Below are positions 46,037 to 54,727 of a stretch of DNA of 59,200 nucleotides, in pieces. A program made the translations under genes and the position numbers. How positions within the stretch are numbered: position 1 is the stretch's first letter; each line of letters begins with the position of its first letter. Below the pieces are notes generated by a model. The model searched no databases. It was not told the origin of the DNA and saw only the letters and a list, made by a program, of their open reading frames with translations. This DNA is from an uncultured Eubacteriales bacterium (GTDB taxonomy: Bacteria; Bacillota; Clostridia; Oscillospirales; Acutalibacteraceae). Where the stretch lies: NCBI GenBank assembly GCA_949299505.1, contig CASGAS010000003.1, positions 1-59,200 of the forward strand, given 5' to 3'.

Positions 46037-46510
46037 ATGCTGAATTGTGCAGTCATCATGGGCCGGCTGACCGCCGACCCCGAGCTTCGCACCACGAACA
46101 GCGGCGTCTCGGTTACGACCTTTTCCGTTGCCGTGGACCGGCGTTTTTCCCGCCAGGGCGAAGAGAAACAGACCGATTTCATCAATGTGGTCGCGTGGCG
46201 GCAGACCGCCGAATTCGTGACGCGCTATTTCCACAAGGGCTCCATGATTGCGGTGCAGGGCTCCATCCCGACCCGCACTTATGAGGACCGCAACGGCAAC
46301 AAGCGCACCGCGTTTGAAATTGTCGCAGACAACGTTTCGTTCTGCGGCAGCAAGGCGGAGACCGGCACCGGCGCCGCGTCGGCGGCTCGCCCCGCCGCGC
46401 CCGCGCCCGCGTACCAGAGCGGCGACGCCGAGGGCTTCTCGGTTTTGCCGACGGGCGACGACGACGCGTTCCCCTTTGCGGGGACGGAGGACGACGGGCT
46501 TCCGTTTTAA
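46037..46510 (+). CDS. ssb: Single-stranded DNA-binding protein
   Basis: A 157-residue OB-fold protein. The N-terminal 105 residues carry the SSB core (Val-Ile-Met-Gly-Arg-Leu-Thr-Ala-Asp-Pro-Glu-Leu-Arg, Phe-Ser-Val-Ala-Val, Phe-Ile-Asn-Val-Val-Ala-Trp). A flexible linker rich in Ala and Pro follows, and the acidic tip Asp-Asp-Gly-Leu-Pro-Phe recruits repair and replication partners. It sits between rpsF and rpsR, the order conserved across Firmicutes. Confidence 0.97.
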   Translation: MLNCAVIMGRLTADPELRTTNSGVSVTTFSVAVDRRFSRQGEEKQTDFINVVAWRQTAEFVTRYFHKGSMIAVQGSIPTRTYEDRNGNKRTAFEIVADNVSFCGSKAETGTGAASAARPAAPAPAYQSGDAEGFSVLPTGDDDAFPFAGTEDDGLPF

Positions 46511-46543
46511 GACCCGCCGCAATTTCGATAAGGAGGTTTCCCC

Positions 46544-46783
46544 ATGGCTTATGATAGACAGGGCCGTCCGAACAGAAAGCGCAGAAAAGTCTGCTCCTTC
46601 TGCGTCGAGAAGGTCGAAAAAATCGATTACAAGGACGCGGCAAAGCTGCGCCGCTACACGTCCGAGCGGGCGAAGATTCTGCCCCGCCGCGTGACGGGCA
46701 CCTGCGCGAAGCATCAGCGCGAGCTGACCACCGCCATTAAGCGCGCCCGCATCATCGCCATCCTGCCCTATACGGCGGACTAA
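46544..46783 (+). CDS. rpsR: 30S ribosomal protein S18
   Basis: A 79-residue protein with the S18 core [29 protein letters not shown]. The N-terminus holds a Cys-x2-Cys pair fragment (Cys-Ser-Phe-Cys) near 16-19, which may be part of the zinc-ribbon form of S18. AAGGAGG precedes ATG 46544. Last gene of the operon. Confidence 0.97.
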   Translation: MAYDRQGRPNRKRRKVCSFCVEKVEKIDYKDAAKLRRYTSERAKILPRRVTGTCAKHQRELTTAIKRARIIAILPYTAD

Positions 46784-46800
46784 GCGAGCCCAAACGGTTG

Positions 46801-46828
46801 AAGACCGGCCAGACGGCCGGTCTTTTTG
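46801..46828 (+). terminator. Terminator of rpsF-ssb-rpsR
   Basis: AAGACCGGCC pairs with GGCCGGTCTT around a 4-nt loop, followed by TTTT. Confidence 0.93.
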
Positions 46829-46835
46829 TATAAAA

Positions 46836-46914
46836 ATGCGTATATATTCGCATATTTTGCATAAATAAACCGTTTTACCCGGTAACCATTCGTAAAAATT
46901 CAATAAATATGCAA
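46836..46914. promoter_or_regulatory. Probable ArgR (ARG box) cluster upstream of argG
   Basis: ATGCGTATATATTCGCAT (46836-46853) is an 18-bp near-palindrome fitting the ARG-box shape (AT-rich, 5-bp half-site arms). A second AT-rich candidate, AATTCAATAAATATGCAA, is at 46897-46914. The region is markedly AT-rich against a high-GC background. Confidence 0.6.
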
Positions 46915-46943
46915 AAACACCGTGTAAATCTGCTTTTTTCCCC

Positions 46944-46971
46944 TTGATTTTGCCGGGAAATGGTGTATAAT
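46944..46971 (+). promoter_or_regulatory. sigma-A promoter of the arginine operon
   Basis: TTGATT (46944-46949), a 16-bp spacer and TATAAT (46966-46971), 41 bp before argG. Confidence 0.75.
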
Positions 46972-47011
46972 CTCAAAGTAACGATTTTTACGGTGTTCGG
47001 AGGCATACAAC

Positions 47012-48244
47012 ATGGAGAAAAAAGATATCAAAAAAGTCGTATTGGCCTATTCGGGCGGGCTGGACACGTCCATCATCATCCCGTGGCTTAAGGAAAACTA
47101 CAACAACTGCGAGGTCATCGCCGTTTCCGGCGACGTCGGGCAGGGGACGGAGCTTGACGGGCTTGAGGAAAAGGCGCTTAAAACCGGCGCTTCCAAGCTC
47201 TATGTGCTGGATTTGAAAAAGGAGTACGTTGAGGACTACATCTGGCCGTGCTTAAAAGCGGGCGCGGATTACGAGACGTATCTTTTGGGCACGTCCCACG
47301 CGCGGCCGTGCATTGCGAAAGGCCTTGCGGAAATCGCCAAGAAAGAGGGCGCCGACGCCATCTGCCACGGCTGCACCGGCAAGGGCAACGACCAGGTGCG
47401 TTTCGAGCTGACGCTTAAGGCGTTTGCGCCGGAAATGGCGATTATCGCCCCGTGGCGCGAGTGGAGCATCAAGTCCCGCGAGGAGGAAATCGAGTACGCC
47501 GAGGCGCACGACATCCCCTTGAAAATCAACCGCGAAACCAACTATTCCAAGGACAAGAACGTCTGGCACCTTTCGCACGAGGGGCTCGACCTTGAGGACC
47601 CGGCCAACGAGCCGCAGTACGCAAAGCCCGGCTTCCTGGAAATGGGCGTCGCGCCCGAGCAGGCGCCGGACGAGCCGACCTATGTGACGATTCATTTTGA
47701 AAAGGGCGTGCCGACCGCGATTGACGGTGTGGAAATGGACGGCCTTGCGGTGGTTGAAAAGCTCAACGAGCTGGGTGGCAAAAACGGCATCGGGCTTCTC
47801 GACATTGTCGAGAACCGCTTAGTCGGCATGAAATCGCGCGGCGTTTACGAGACCCCCGGCGGCGCCATCCTTTACAAGGCGCACGAGCTTCTCGAAATGC
47901 TCACGCTCGACCGCGAAACCTCCCACTACAAGCGGCTTGTCGCCCAGAAGTTCGGCGAGCTTGTGTACTTCGGCCAGTGGTTCACCCCGCTGCGCGAGGC
48001 GCTTTCCGCCTTCGTGGACAAGACGCAGGAAACCGTCACCGGCGACGTGAAGCTCAAGCTCTATAAGGGCAACATCATCAACGCGGGTGTGTCTTCGCCC
48101 TACACGCTGTACGACGAAAACGTCGCCTCCTTCGGCGAGGACGGCGGGGCGTACAACCAGGCGGATTCCGCGGGCTTTATCAACCTGTTCGGCCTGCCCA
48201 TCAAGGTAAAGGCCCTGCTCGACCAGAAGCGCGAGGGGAAATAA
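47012..48244 (+). CDS. argG: Argininosuccinate synthase
   Basis: A 410-residue ATP-dependent ligase joining citrulline and aspartate. The N-type PP-loop Ala-Tyr-Ser-Gly-Gly-Leu-Asp-Thr-Ser is at about 12-20. Other family blocks are [14 protein letters not shown] (about 115-128) and Ala-Pro-Trp-Arg-Glu-Trp. Heads the arginine operon behind ARG-box-like sites. ATG 47012 follows CGGAGG. Paired with argH, it completes arginine from the ornithine genes downstream. Confidence 0.97.
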   Translation: MEKKDIKKVVLAYSGGLDTSIIIPWLKENYNNCEVIAVSGDVGQGTELDGLEEKALKTGASKLYVLDLKKEYVEDYIWPCLKAGADYETYLLGTSHARPCIAKGLAEIAKKEGADAICHGCTGKGNDQVRFELTLKAFAPEMAIIAPWREWSIKSREEEIEYAEAHDIPLKINRETNYSKDKNVWHLSHEGLDLEDPANEPQYAKPGFLEMGVAPEQAPDEPTYVTIHFEKGVPTAIDGVEMDGLAVVEKLNELGGKNGIGLLDIVENRLVGMKSRGVYETPGGAILYKAHELLEMLTLDRETSHYKRLVAQKFGELVYFGQWFTPLREALSAFVDKTQETVTGDVKLKLYKGNIINAGVSSPYTLYDENVASFGEDGGAYNQADSAGFINLFGLPIKVKALLDQKREGK

Positions 48245-48287
48245 GCGGCGGACACTTCGCTTTTCTCCCGGCCGCCGGCCGGCGGCA

Positions 48288-48320
48288 GCCCCCTCACAAA
48301 GAGGGGGCAAAGCGTTTTTT
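48288..48320 (+). repeat. Intercistronic hairpin between argG and argH, similar to part of the 43.3-kb element
   Basis: GCCCCCTC pairs with GAGGGGGC (48288-48308), followed by AAAGCG and TTTTTT. The core matches 43581-43604 (AGCCCCCTC...GAGGGGGCAAA). It could attenuate the operon after argG, or be a shared repeat unit. Confidence 0.6.
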
Positions 48321-48348
48321 GCACTTCTATATTTAGGAGAAACCGTTT

Positions 48349-49722
48349 ATGCAGCAGCTTTGGCAGGGGCGCTTCCAAAAGGCGCTCGACCCGAAAACCA
48401 ACGATTTCAATTCCTCGATAAAATTTGACAGCCGGATGTTCCGCGAGGATATCGAGGGCAGCCTTGCGCACGCGGCGATGCTCTGCGCGCAGGGGATTAT
48501 CTCGGCGGAGGATTTGGCGCAGATTACCGAGGGCCTGACGGCGATTCTGGCGGAGCTGGAAAGCGGCGCGCTCGAAATTGACCCGAACGCGGAGGATATT
48601 CACACCTTCGTCGAGGGTGAGCTGACCGCCCGCGTCGGCGCGGCCGGCAAGCGCCTGCATACTGCGCGCAGCCGCAACGACCAGGTTGCTTTAGACATCC
48701 GGCTGTATCTGCGCAAGGCATGCGACGCGCTGTATGCACAGCTGACCGAGCTTGTCTCGGTGCTTTGCAAAAAGGCCGAGCAATATGCCGACGCCGTCAT
48801 GCCGGGCTACACGCATCTCCAGCGCGCCCAGCCCATTACGTTCGGCCACCATCTGCTTGCCTACGCCGAAATGCTGCTGCGCGACAAAGCGCGGCTTCAG
48901 GATGCGAAAAACCGCATGAACGTCTGCCCGTTGGGCGCGTGCGCGCTCGCCGGCACGACCTACAACACCGACCGCGAAAGGACCGCGCGCGACCTTGGCT
49001 TTTCGGGCGCGATGCACAATTCGCTCGACGCCGTTTCCGACCGGGATTTCTGCATGGAGCTGGCATCGGCGCTGTCCATTTTAATGGTGCACCTGTCGCG
49101 CTTTTCCGAAGAGATTGTCCTGTGGTGCTCGTGGGAGTTCAAATTCGTTGAGCTCGACGACGCGTTTTCGACCGGCTCGTCGATTATGCCGCAGAAAAAG
49201 AACCCCGATATTACCGAGCTTATCCGCGGCAAATCCGGCCGTGTGTTCGGCGATTTGATGACCATGCTCACCATGATGAAGGGCCTGCCGCTCGCGTACA
49301 ACAAGGATATGCAGGAGGACAAGGAGGCCATTTTCGATGCGTTCGACACCGTGCAGATGTGCCTGACGGCATTCATCCCGATGCTCGACACCATGACGGC
49401 CCTCCCCGAAAATATGCGCAAGGCGGCGGCCGGCGGCTTCATCAACGCCACCGACTGCGCCGATTATCTCGTCGGCAAGGGCTTGCCGTTTCGCGACGCG
49501 TACAAGGCCACGGGCGAGCTTGTGGCGCAGTGCATCAAAGAGGGGCTTACGCTCGAGACCCTGCCGCTCGACGAATACAAGGCGGTGTGCGGCCTGTTCG
49601 ACGAGGGCGTTTACGACGCGATTAACCTCGACAAATGCGTCAAAGACAGAACCTCTCTGGGCGGTCCCGCCCCCGAAAATGTCCGCACGGAAGCGGAACG
49701 GGTCCGGGAACTGAATCGGTAA
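48349..49722 (+). CDS. argH: Argininosuccinate lyase
   Basis: A 457-residue fumarase-superfamily enzyme splitting argininosuccinate to arginine and fumarate. N-terminal Trp-Gln-Gly-Arg-Phe (4-8), His-Thr-Ala-Arg-Ser-Arg-Asn-Asp-Gln (about 104-112), and the superfamily signature Gly-Ser-Ser-Ile-Met-Pro-Gln-Lys-Lys-Asn-Pro-Asp (about 276-287) with catalytic Ser are visible. It is 104 bp after argG, separated by a hairpin. ATG 48349 follows AGGAGAAA. Confidence 0.97.
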   Translation: MQQLWQGRFQKALDPKTNDFNSSIKFDSRMFREDIEGSLAHAAMLCAQGIISAEDLAQITEGLTAILAELESGALEIDPNAEDIHTFVEGELTARVGAAGKRLHTARSRNDQVALDIRLYLRKACDALYAQLTELVSVLCKKAEQYADAVMPGYTHLQRAQPITFGHHLLAYAEMLLRDKARLQDAKNRMNVCPLGACALAGTTYNTDRERTARDLGFSGAMHNSLDAVSDRDFCMELASALSILMVHLSRFSEEIVLWCSWEFKFVELDDAFSTGSSIMPQKKNPDITELIRGKSGRVFGDLMTMLTMMKGLPLAYNKDMQEDKEAIFDAFDTVQMCLTAFIPMLDTMTALPENMRKAAAGGFINATDCADYLVGKGLPFRDAYKATGELVAQCIKEGLTLETLPLDEYKAVCGLFDEGVYDAINLDKCVKDRTSLGGPAPENVRTEAERVRELNR

Positions 49723-49735
49723 AGTGGGAACAGCT

Positions 49736-50668
49736 ATGACCAAAGTATTCATCGACGGCAGTCAGGGAACCACCGGCTTAAAAATCTTTGACCGCCTTTC
49801 CAAACGAACGGATATTGCACTCCATGTTTTAACCGGCGACGACCGCAAGGACCCGGCGGCGCGCAAAAACGCGCTGAACGAAGCGGACATCGCCTTTCTG
49901 TGCCTACCCGACGCGGCGGCAACGGAAGCGGCCGCGTGGGTGGAAAACGACCGCACCGTGATTTTAGATACCTCCACGGCGCACCGCACCAGCCCCGGCT
50001 GGGCCTACGGCTTCCCAGAGCTTTCCGACGCGGCGTTCCAAAAGGTGCAAACCGGCAAGCGCATCGCCGTCCCCGGCTGTCACGCCAGCGGCTTTATCGC
50101 GCTTATAGCGCCCCTTGTGCGAAACGGCTTTCTAAAGCCCGAAACCTATCTTTCCTGCACCTCCTTGACCGGCTATTCCGGCGGCGGCAAAAAGATGATT
50201 GCGCAGTATGAAGCCGAAGCGGACAACCCGCTTTTGCAAGCGCCCCGCGTTTACGGCCTTTCCCAGCAGCACAAGCACCTGAAAGAAATGGTCGCCGTAA
50301 CCGGCCTTACCGCCGCGCCGGCGTTCTGCCCGATTGTCGCGCCGTTTTACAGCGGGATGCTCGTGACCGTGCCGCTTTTCGCAAAGGATTTGCAAAACGG
50401 CAAAACCGCGGACGACGTAAAAGCGCTGTATCGCGCGCTTTATCATACATCTATCGTGTCTTATCTGGACGCGCCCGACGAAGAAGGCTTCCTTTCTGCG
50501 GCAAAGCTGTCCGGTCTTGACCGCATGGAGATTTCCGTGTTCGGCAGCAGCGAACGCATTTTGCTCGCCGCGCGCTATGACAACCTCGGCAAAGGGGCTT
50601 CCGGCGCGGCGCTCGAGTGCATGAACATCGTGATGGGACTCGACCCGGATTACGGGCTGGAGCTGTGA
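49736..50668 (+). CDS. argC: N-acetyl-gamma-glutamyl-phosphate reductase (short type)
   Basis: A 310-residue enzyme reducing N-acetylglutamyl phosphate with NADPH, third step of the pathway. It has a Gly-Ser-Gln-Gly-Thr-Thr-Gly dinucleotide loop (8-14), and the catalytic Cys in Pro-Gly-Cys-His-Ala-Ser-Gly-Phe (about 114-121). The length and motif fit the short ArgC class (about 310 residues) rather than the 345-residue Bacillus type. ATG 49736 gives the family start. It overlaps no neighbour but the spacing (13 bp from argH) shows cotranscription. Confidence 0.95.
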   Translation: MTKVFIDGSQGTTGLKIFDRLSKRTDIALHVLTGDDRKDPAARKNALNEADIAFLCLPDAAATEAAAWVENDRTVILDTSTAHRTSPGWAYGFPELSDAAFQKVQTGKRIAVPGCHASGFIALIAPLVRNGFLKPETYLSCTSLTGYSGGGKKMIAQYEAEADNPLLQAPRVYGLSQQHKHLKEMVAVTGLTAAPAFCPIVAPFYSGMLVTVPLFAKDLQNGKTADDVKALYRALYHTSIVSYLDAPDEEGFLSAAKLSGLDRMEISVFGSSERILLAARYDNLGKGASGAALECMNIVMGLDPDYGLEL

Positions 50669-50673
50669 CGGAA

Positions 50674-51363
50674 ATGAAGCGAAACGAACTGCAAAAAACG
50701 CAAATGTCCGAGTCGCTTTTGGTAGGGCTGCTGCTCGCGTTTTCGGGCGGTCTTATGGACGCGTACACCTATGTGTTCCGCGGGGGCGTGTTTGCAAACG
50801 CCCAGACCGGCAACCTGATTCTGCTCGGCATCAACCTGTTCGACGGCAGCTTCCACAACGCGCTGAAATACCTGTTTCCGGTTTTGAGCTTTACGTTGGG
50901 CGTGCTGCTCGCGCAGGGGTTTCGCCTTGCCTTTCAAAAGGGCGGGAAGCTGCATTGGCGGCACTTGTCCCTGCTTTTGGAAATCGCGCTTTTAACCGCG
51001 GTTTCGTTCCTGTCCGCCGACAACAATCTGTTGGCGAACTGCATGGTTTCCTTTGCCTGCGGCGTGCAGGTGCAAAGCTTTCGGAAAATCCGCGGCAACC
51101 ACCTCGCCACCACCATGTGCATCGGCAATCTGCGTACGGCGACCGAGTTTCTTGTAAATGCGGTTCACGAAAAAAATCTCCGGCTGTTCAAGCGCGCCTG
51201 CCTGTACTACGGCGTAATCGCCGTGTTCTCCGTCGGGGCGGTGTGCGGGAACGCGCTGGTGCGGGCGTTCGGGCAGCGTGCGATTTTGGCAAGCCCCGTT
51301 CTGCTGCTCGCCGCGTTCGGCGTTATGTGCATCCGGGCAAAACAAGACGACGGATTAAAATAA
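50674..51363 (+). CDS. DUF1275 (YoaK-like) membrane protein inside the arginine operon
   Basis: A 229-residue protein with about six membrane helices. The first contains Phe-Ser-Gly-Gly-Leu-Met-Asp-Ala-Tyr-Thr-Tyr and then Asn-Ala-Gln-Thr-Gly-Asn (about 40-45), the DUF1275/YoaK hallmarks. The later Gly-Asn-His-Leu-Ala-Thr-Thr-Met and Gly-Asn-Leu-Arg-Thr-Ala are typical too. Function is not established; transporter-like behaviour has been proposed for the family. GTG 50665 overlaps argC's stop but lies 2 nt from the GGAG, so ATG 50674 is my choice. Its position between argC and argJ may mean a role in arginine or intermediate transport. Confidence 0.82.
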   Translation: MKRNELQKTQMSESLLVGLLLAFSGGLMDAYTYVFRGGVFANAQTGNLILLGINLFDGSFHNALKYLFPVLSFTLGVLLAQGFRLAFQKGGKLHWRHLSLLLEIALLTAVSFLSADNNLLANCMVSFACGVQVQSFRKIRGNHLATTMCIGNLRTATEFLVNAVHEKNLRLFKRACLYYGVIAVFSVGAVCGNALVRAFGQRAILASPVLLLAAFGVMCIRAKQDDGLK

Positions 51364-51375
51364 GGAGCAAGTTTC

Positions 51376-52602
51376 ATGCACATCGAAATTCTCAAAGAGG
51401 GCGGCGTGACCGCGCCCAGGGGCTTTCGGGCCAACGGCCTGCACTGCGGCATCCGCAAAAATAAAGAAAAGAAAGACTTTATGCTCATCGTGTCCGACGT
51501 GCCGTGCGACGCGGCGGCGGTGTATACGCAGAACCTCGTCTGCGGCGCGCCGGTCACCGTCACGCGCAAAAACCTGCAAAACGGGAAAGCGCAGGCGGTC
51601 ATCTGCAACAGCGGCATTGCGAACACCTGCAACGCCGACGGTATCGAAAAGGCCGAGGCCATGTGCGCGCTTGTGACGCAGTATACCGGCATTCCCGCCG
51701 GCGACGTCGTGGTGGCGTCCACCGGCGTTATCGGGCAGCCGATTGACCTTGCGCCGATGCAAAACGGGATGCAGGCGCTCGTGGACGGCTTGAGCGAGCA
51801 CGGCTCCGCCGCGGCGGCCGAGGCGATTATGACGACCGACACCGTGAAAAAGGAAATTGCGGTGCGCGTCGCGCTCTCCGGCGGCAAAACCTGCACCATC
51901 GGCGCTATAGCCAAGGGCAGCGGGATGATTCATCCGAATATGGCGACCATGCTCTCGTTTATTACGACCGACGCGAACATCGCGCCCGAAATGCTGCAAG
52001 CGGCGCTCAACTGGTGCGTGCACCGCAGCTACAATATGCTTTCGGTGGACGGCGACACCTCCACCAACGACACCGTGGCGGTTTTGGCGAACGGCCTTTG
52101 CGGCAACGCGCGCATCGAAACGCAAAACGACGATTACGCCGCGTTCTGCCGCGCGCTGTTTAAGGTCTGCAACTACATGGTGCGTATGCTTGCCAAAGAC
52201 GGCGAGGGCGCGACAAAGCTGGTGCTCTGCGAGGTGCAAAACGCGCCCGACGAGGAGACGGCGCGTGTTCTGGCGAAATCCGTTATCCGTTCGCCGCTGG
52301 TGAAAACCGCCATGTTCGGCTCGGACGCGAACTGGGGCAGGGTGCTTTGCGCGCTGGGCTACGCGGGCGTCCAGGTCGACGTACACAAGATTGACGTGCG
52401 GTTTTCGTCCGCAAAAGGCGAAATCTGCGTCTGCGAAGACGGCGCCGGGGTTGATTTCTCCGAGGAAAAGGCCAAGGCGATTCTCTTAGAGGATGAAATC
52501 ACCATTCTGGTCGATTTGAAGGCCGGCGAAGCCGAGGCTACGGCGTACGGCTGCGATTTGACGTACGACTACGTCAAAATAAACGGCGATTACCGGACCT
52601 GA
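51376..52602 (+). CDS. argJ: Bifunctional ornithine acetyltransferase / N-acetylglutamate synthase
   Basis: A 408-residue Ntn-type autoprocessed enzyme that transfers acetyl from N-acetylornithine to glutamate and can also start the pathway from acetyl-CoA. The self-cleavage site is at Lys-Gly-Ser-Gly-Met-Ile-His-Pro-Asn-Met-Ala-Thr-Met-Leu, with Thr191 becoming the N-terminal nucleophile of the beta chain. The Asn-Ser-Gly block (about 77-79) and the C-terminal Asp-Leu-Thr-Tyr-Asp-Tyr-Val are intact. It makes a separate argA and argE unnecessary, giving the cyclic pathway. It lies 13 bp after the DUF1275 gene. Confidence 0.96.
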   Translation: MHIEILKEGGVTAPRGFRANGLHCGIRKNKEKKDFMLIVSDVPCDAAAVYTQNLVCGAPVTVTRKNLQNGKAQAVICNSGIANTCNADGIEKAEAMCALVTQYTGIPAGDVVVASTGVIGQPIDLAPMQNGMQALVDGLSEHGSAAAAEAIMTTDTVKKEIAVRVALSGGKTCTIGAIAKGSGMIHPNMATMLSFITTDANIAPEMLQAALNWCVHRSYNMLSVDGDTSTNDTVAVLANGLCGNARIETQNDDYAAFCRALFKVCNYMVRMLAKDGEGATKLVLCEVQNAPDEETARVLAKSVIRSPLVKTAMFGSDANWGRVLCALGYAGVQVDVHKIDVRFSSAKGEICVCEDGAGVDFSEEKAKAILLEDEITILVDLKAGEAEATAYGCDLTYDYVKINGDYRT

Positions 52603-52653
52603 TTCCCGGAAGCGTTCGGGGCTTGCCATCGAAATTCCAAAGGCGGAGGCTTT

Positions 52654-53523
52654 ATGGACATCAACAATATTTCCTATGCGGACCGCAGCGAAGTGCTTGT
52701 GCAGGCGCTGCCCTATATCCAGACCTATAACGGCAAAACCGTCGTCATCAAATACGGCGGCAACGCAATGATCAACGAGGATCTGCGCGACGCGGTCATG
52801 ACCGATATTGTGCTGCTGCGCTCGGTGGGCGTGAACGTCGTGCTGGTGCACGGCGGCGGGCCGGAAATTTCGGAAATGCTTCGCAAGCTCGGCAAGGAAA
52901 GCCGCTTCGTCGGCGGGCTGCGCTATACGGACGAGGAAACGATGGACGTCGTGCAGATGGTGCTTGCCGGCAAGGTCAATAAGCACCTGGTGCAGCTTTT
53001 GTCGCGGCACGGCGGCAAGGCGGTCGGGCTTTGCGGGCTGGACGGCGATTTGCTTTGCGCGGTGCGCCACACGGCGGACGGCGACGTGGGGCTGGTCGGC
53101 GACATTGAGACCGTCCATACCGCGGTGCTGACCGATACGCTTTCGCACGGCTACGTTCCGGTTGTGTCCTCCGTCGCGGGCGGGGAAAACGGCGAGGTCT
53201 ACAACGTCAACGCCGACACCGCCGCCGCGCAGATTGCCGCGTGCCTGCACGCCGAAAAGCTGCTTTTGATGACCGACATCCCCGGTCTTTTGCGCGACAA
53301 GGACGACCCCGCGACCCTTATTCCCGAGGTCAAGGTGTCGGAAATCCCGGCGCTCAAGGCCCAGGGCATTATTTCGGGCGGGATGATTCCGAAGATTGAC
53401 TGCTGCGTCGAGGCGGTGCGCCGCGGCGTCAAGCATACCAATATCATCGACGGCCGCGTGCCGCACGCGATTTTGATGGAGCTGTTCTCCGACGCGGGCT
53501 TCGGCACAATGTTTTCAGCATAA
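52654..53523 (+). CDS. argB: Acetylglutamate kinase
   Basis: A 289-residue amino-acid-kinase-family enzyme phosphorylating N-acetylglutamate. Val-Ile-Lys-Tyr-Gly-Gly-Asn-Ala-Met (about 30-38) is the nucleotide lysine loop, His-Gly-Gly-Gly-Pro-Glu-Ile (67-73) the substrate loop, and Asn-Val-Asn-Ala-Asp-Thr (about 186-191) the third. The N-terminal helix (Leu-Val-Gln-Ala-Leu-Pro-Tyr-Ile, 13-20) is the type seen in arginine-feedback-inhibited hexamers, so allosteric inhibition is likely. Cotranscribed between argJ and argD. Confidence 0.96.
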   Translation: MDINNISYADRSEVLVQALPYIQTYNGKTVVIKYGGNAMINEDLRDAVMTDIVLLRSVGVNVVLVHGGGPEISEMLRKLGKESRFVGGLRYTDEETMDVVQMVLAGKVNKHLVQLLSRHGGKAVGLCGLDGDLLCAVRHTADGDVGLVGDIETVHTAVLTDTLSHGYVPVVSSVAGGENGEVYNVNADTAAAQIAACLHAEKLLLMTDIPGLLRDKDDPATLIPEVKVSEIPALKAQGIISGGMIPKIDCCVEAVRRGVKHTNIIDGRVPHAILMELFSDAGFGTMFSA

Positions 53524-53538
53524 GGGGCGAGAAATCCC

Positions 53539-54714
53539 ATGACCTTTGAAGAGATAAAACAAACCGCGGACACCTATCTGATGCCGACCTACGCGCATTT
53601 CCCCGTGGCGCTGGACCACGGCGAAAACGCGACGTATTTTGACGTCGACGGGAAGCCGTATATCGACTTTACCGCGGGGATAGGCGTCAATGTGTTCGGC
53701 GCGAACGACGCGGGCTGGAAAGCGGCGGTTACCGCGCAGCTGAACAAATTGCAGCACACGTCGAACCTCTATTACAACGAGACCGTGGCGCGCGCGGCAA
53801 AGCTTTTGTGCGAAAAATCGGGCTTTTCGAAGGTGCTGTTCTGCAACTCCGGCGCGGAGGCGAACGAGTGCGCCATTAAGCTTGCGCGCAAGGCGAGTTT
53901 CGACCGCTTCGGCGAGGGGCGCAGCACCATTATAAGCCTGCAAAACTCCTTCCACGGCCGCACGATTGCAACCATTACCGCCACGGGGCAGGCGCATTAC
54001 CATGAATACTTCATGCCGTTTTTGCAGGGCTTTCGCTATGCGCAGGCGGGCGACATGGCGCAGCTCGAGCGGCTTGCCGCCGACAAAACGGTCTGCGCCG
54101 TGCTTGTAGAGGTCATTCAGGGCGAGGGCGGCGTCATTGCGCTGGACCCCGGCTACCTGCGCGCGGTGCGCCGGTTCTGCACGGAAAACGACCTGCTTTT
54201 GATGGTGGACGAGGTCCAGACCGGCATCGGCCGGACGGGCAGCCTGTTTGCTTTCCAAAATGCGGGCATTATGCCCGACGTCGTCACCTGCGCCAAGGGC
54301 ATCGGCGGGGGGCTTCCCATGGGCGCGTGCCTGTGCACCGAGGTGCTTGGCGATACCCTGACCGCCGGCACCCACGGCACGACGTTCGGCGGCAACCCGG
54401 TCGCCTGTGCGGGCGCTGTGGAGATTCTGAACCGCATCGACGACGCGTTTTTGCAGGCCGTGCGCGAAAAAGGCGCGTACATCCGCGACAAGGTCTCAAG
54501 CTTTACAGGCGTCAAGGGCGTCCACGGCGCGGGGCTGATGCTCGGCGTCGATTTGAGCGAAAAAAAGGCCGCGGACGTCGCCGCGCGCTGCTGTGAAAAA
54601 GGGCTGTTGATTCTGACCGCCAAGGCGGCGCTGCGCATGCTGCCGCCGCTGACGATTACCTACGATGAGATTGACCGGGGACTCGCCGTGCTGGCCGAAG
54701 TCCTCGCCGAATAA
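53539..54714 (+). CDS. argD: Acetylornithine aminotransferase
   Basis: A 391-residue PLP-dependent class III aminotransferase converting N-acetylglutamate semialdehyde to N-acetylornithine. Asn-Ser-Gly-Ala-Glu-Ala-Asn-Glu (about 101-108), His-Gly-Arg-Thr (about 138-141), Asp-Glu-Val-Gln-Thr-Gly-Ile-Gly-Arg-Thr-Gly (about 223-233) and the PLP lysine Lys253 in Thr-Cys-Ala-Lys-Gly-Ile-Gly-Gly are present. The stop is 13 bp before argF. ATG 53539 follows GGGGCGAG. Confidence 0.96.
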   Translation: MTFEEIKQTADTYLMPTYAHFPVALDHGENATYFDVDGKPYIDFTAGIGVNVFGANDAGWKAAVTAQLNKLQHTSNLYYNETVARAAKLLCEKSGFSKVLFCNSGAEANECAIKLARKASFDRFGEGRSTIISLQNSFHGRTIATITATGQAHYHEYFMPFLQGFRYAQAGDMAQLERLAADKTVCAVLVEVIQGEGGVIALDPGYLRAVRRFCTENDLLLMVDEVQTGIGRTGSLFAFQNAGIMPDVVTCAKGIGGGLPMGACLCTEVLGDTLTAGTHGTTFGGNPVACAGAVEILNRIDDAFLQAVREKGAYIRDKVSSFTGVKGVHGAGLMLGVDLSEKKAADVAARCCEKGLLILTAKAALRMLPPLTITYDEIDRGLAVLAEVLAE

Positions 54715-54727
54715 AAAGGAGAACGCT

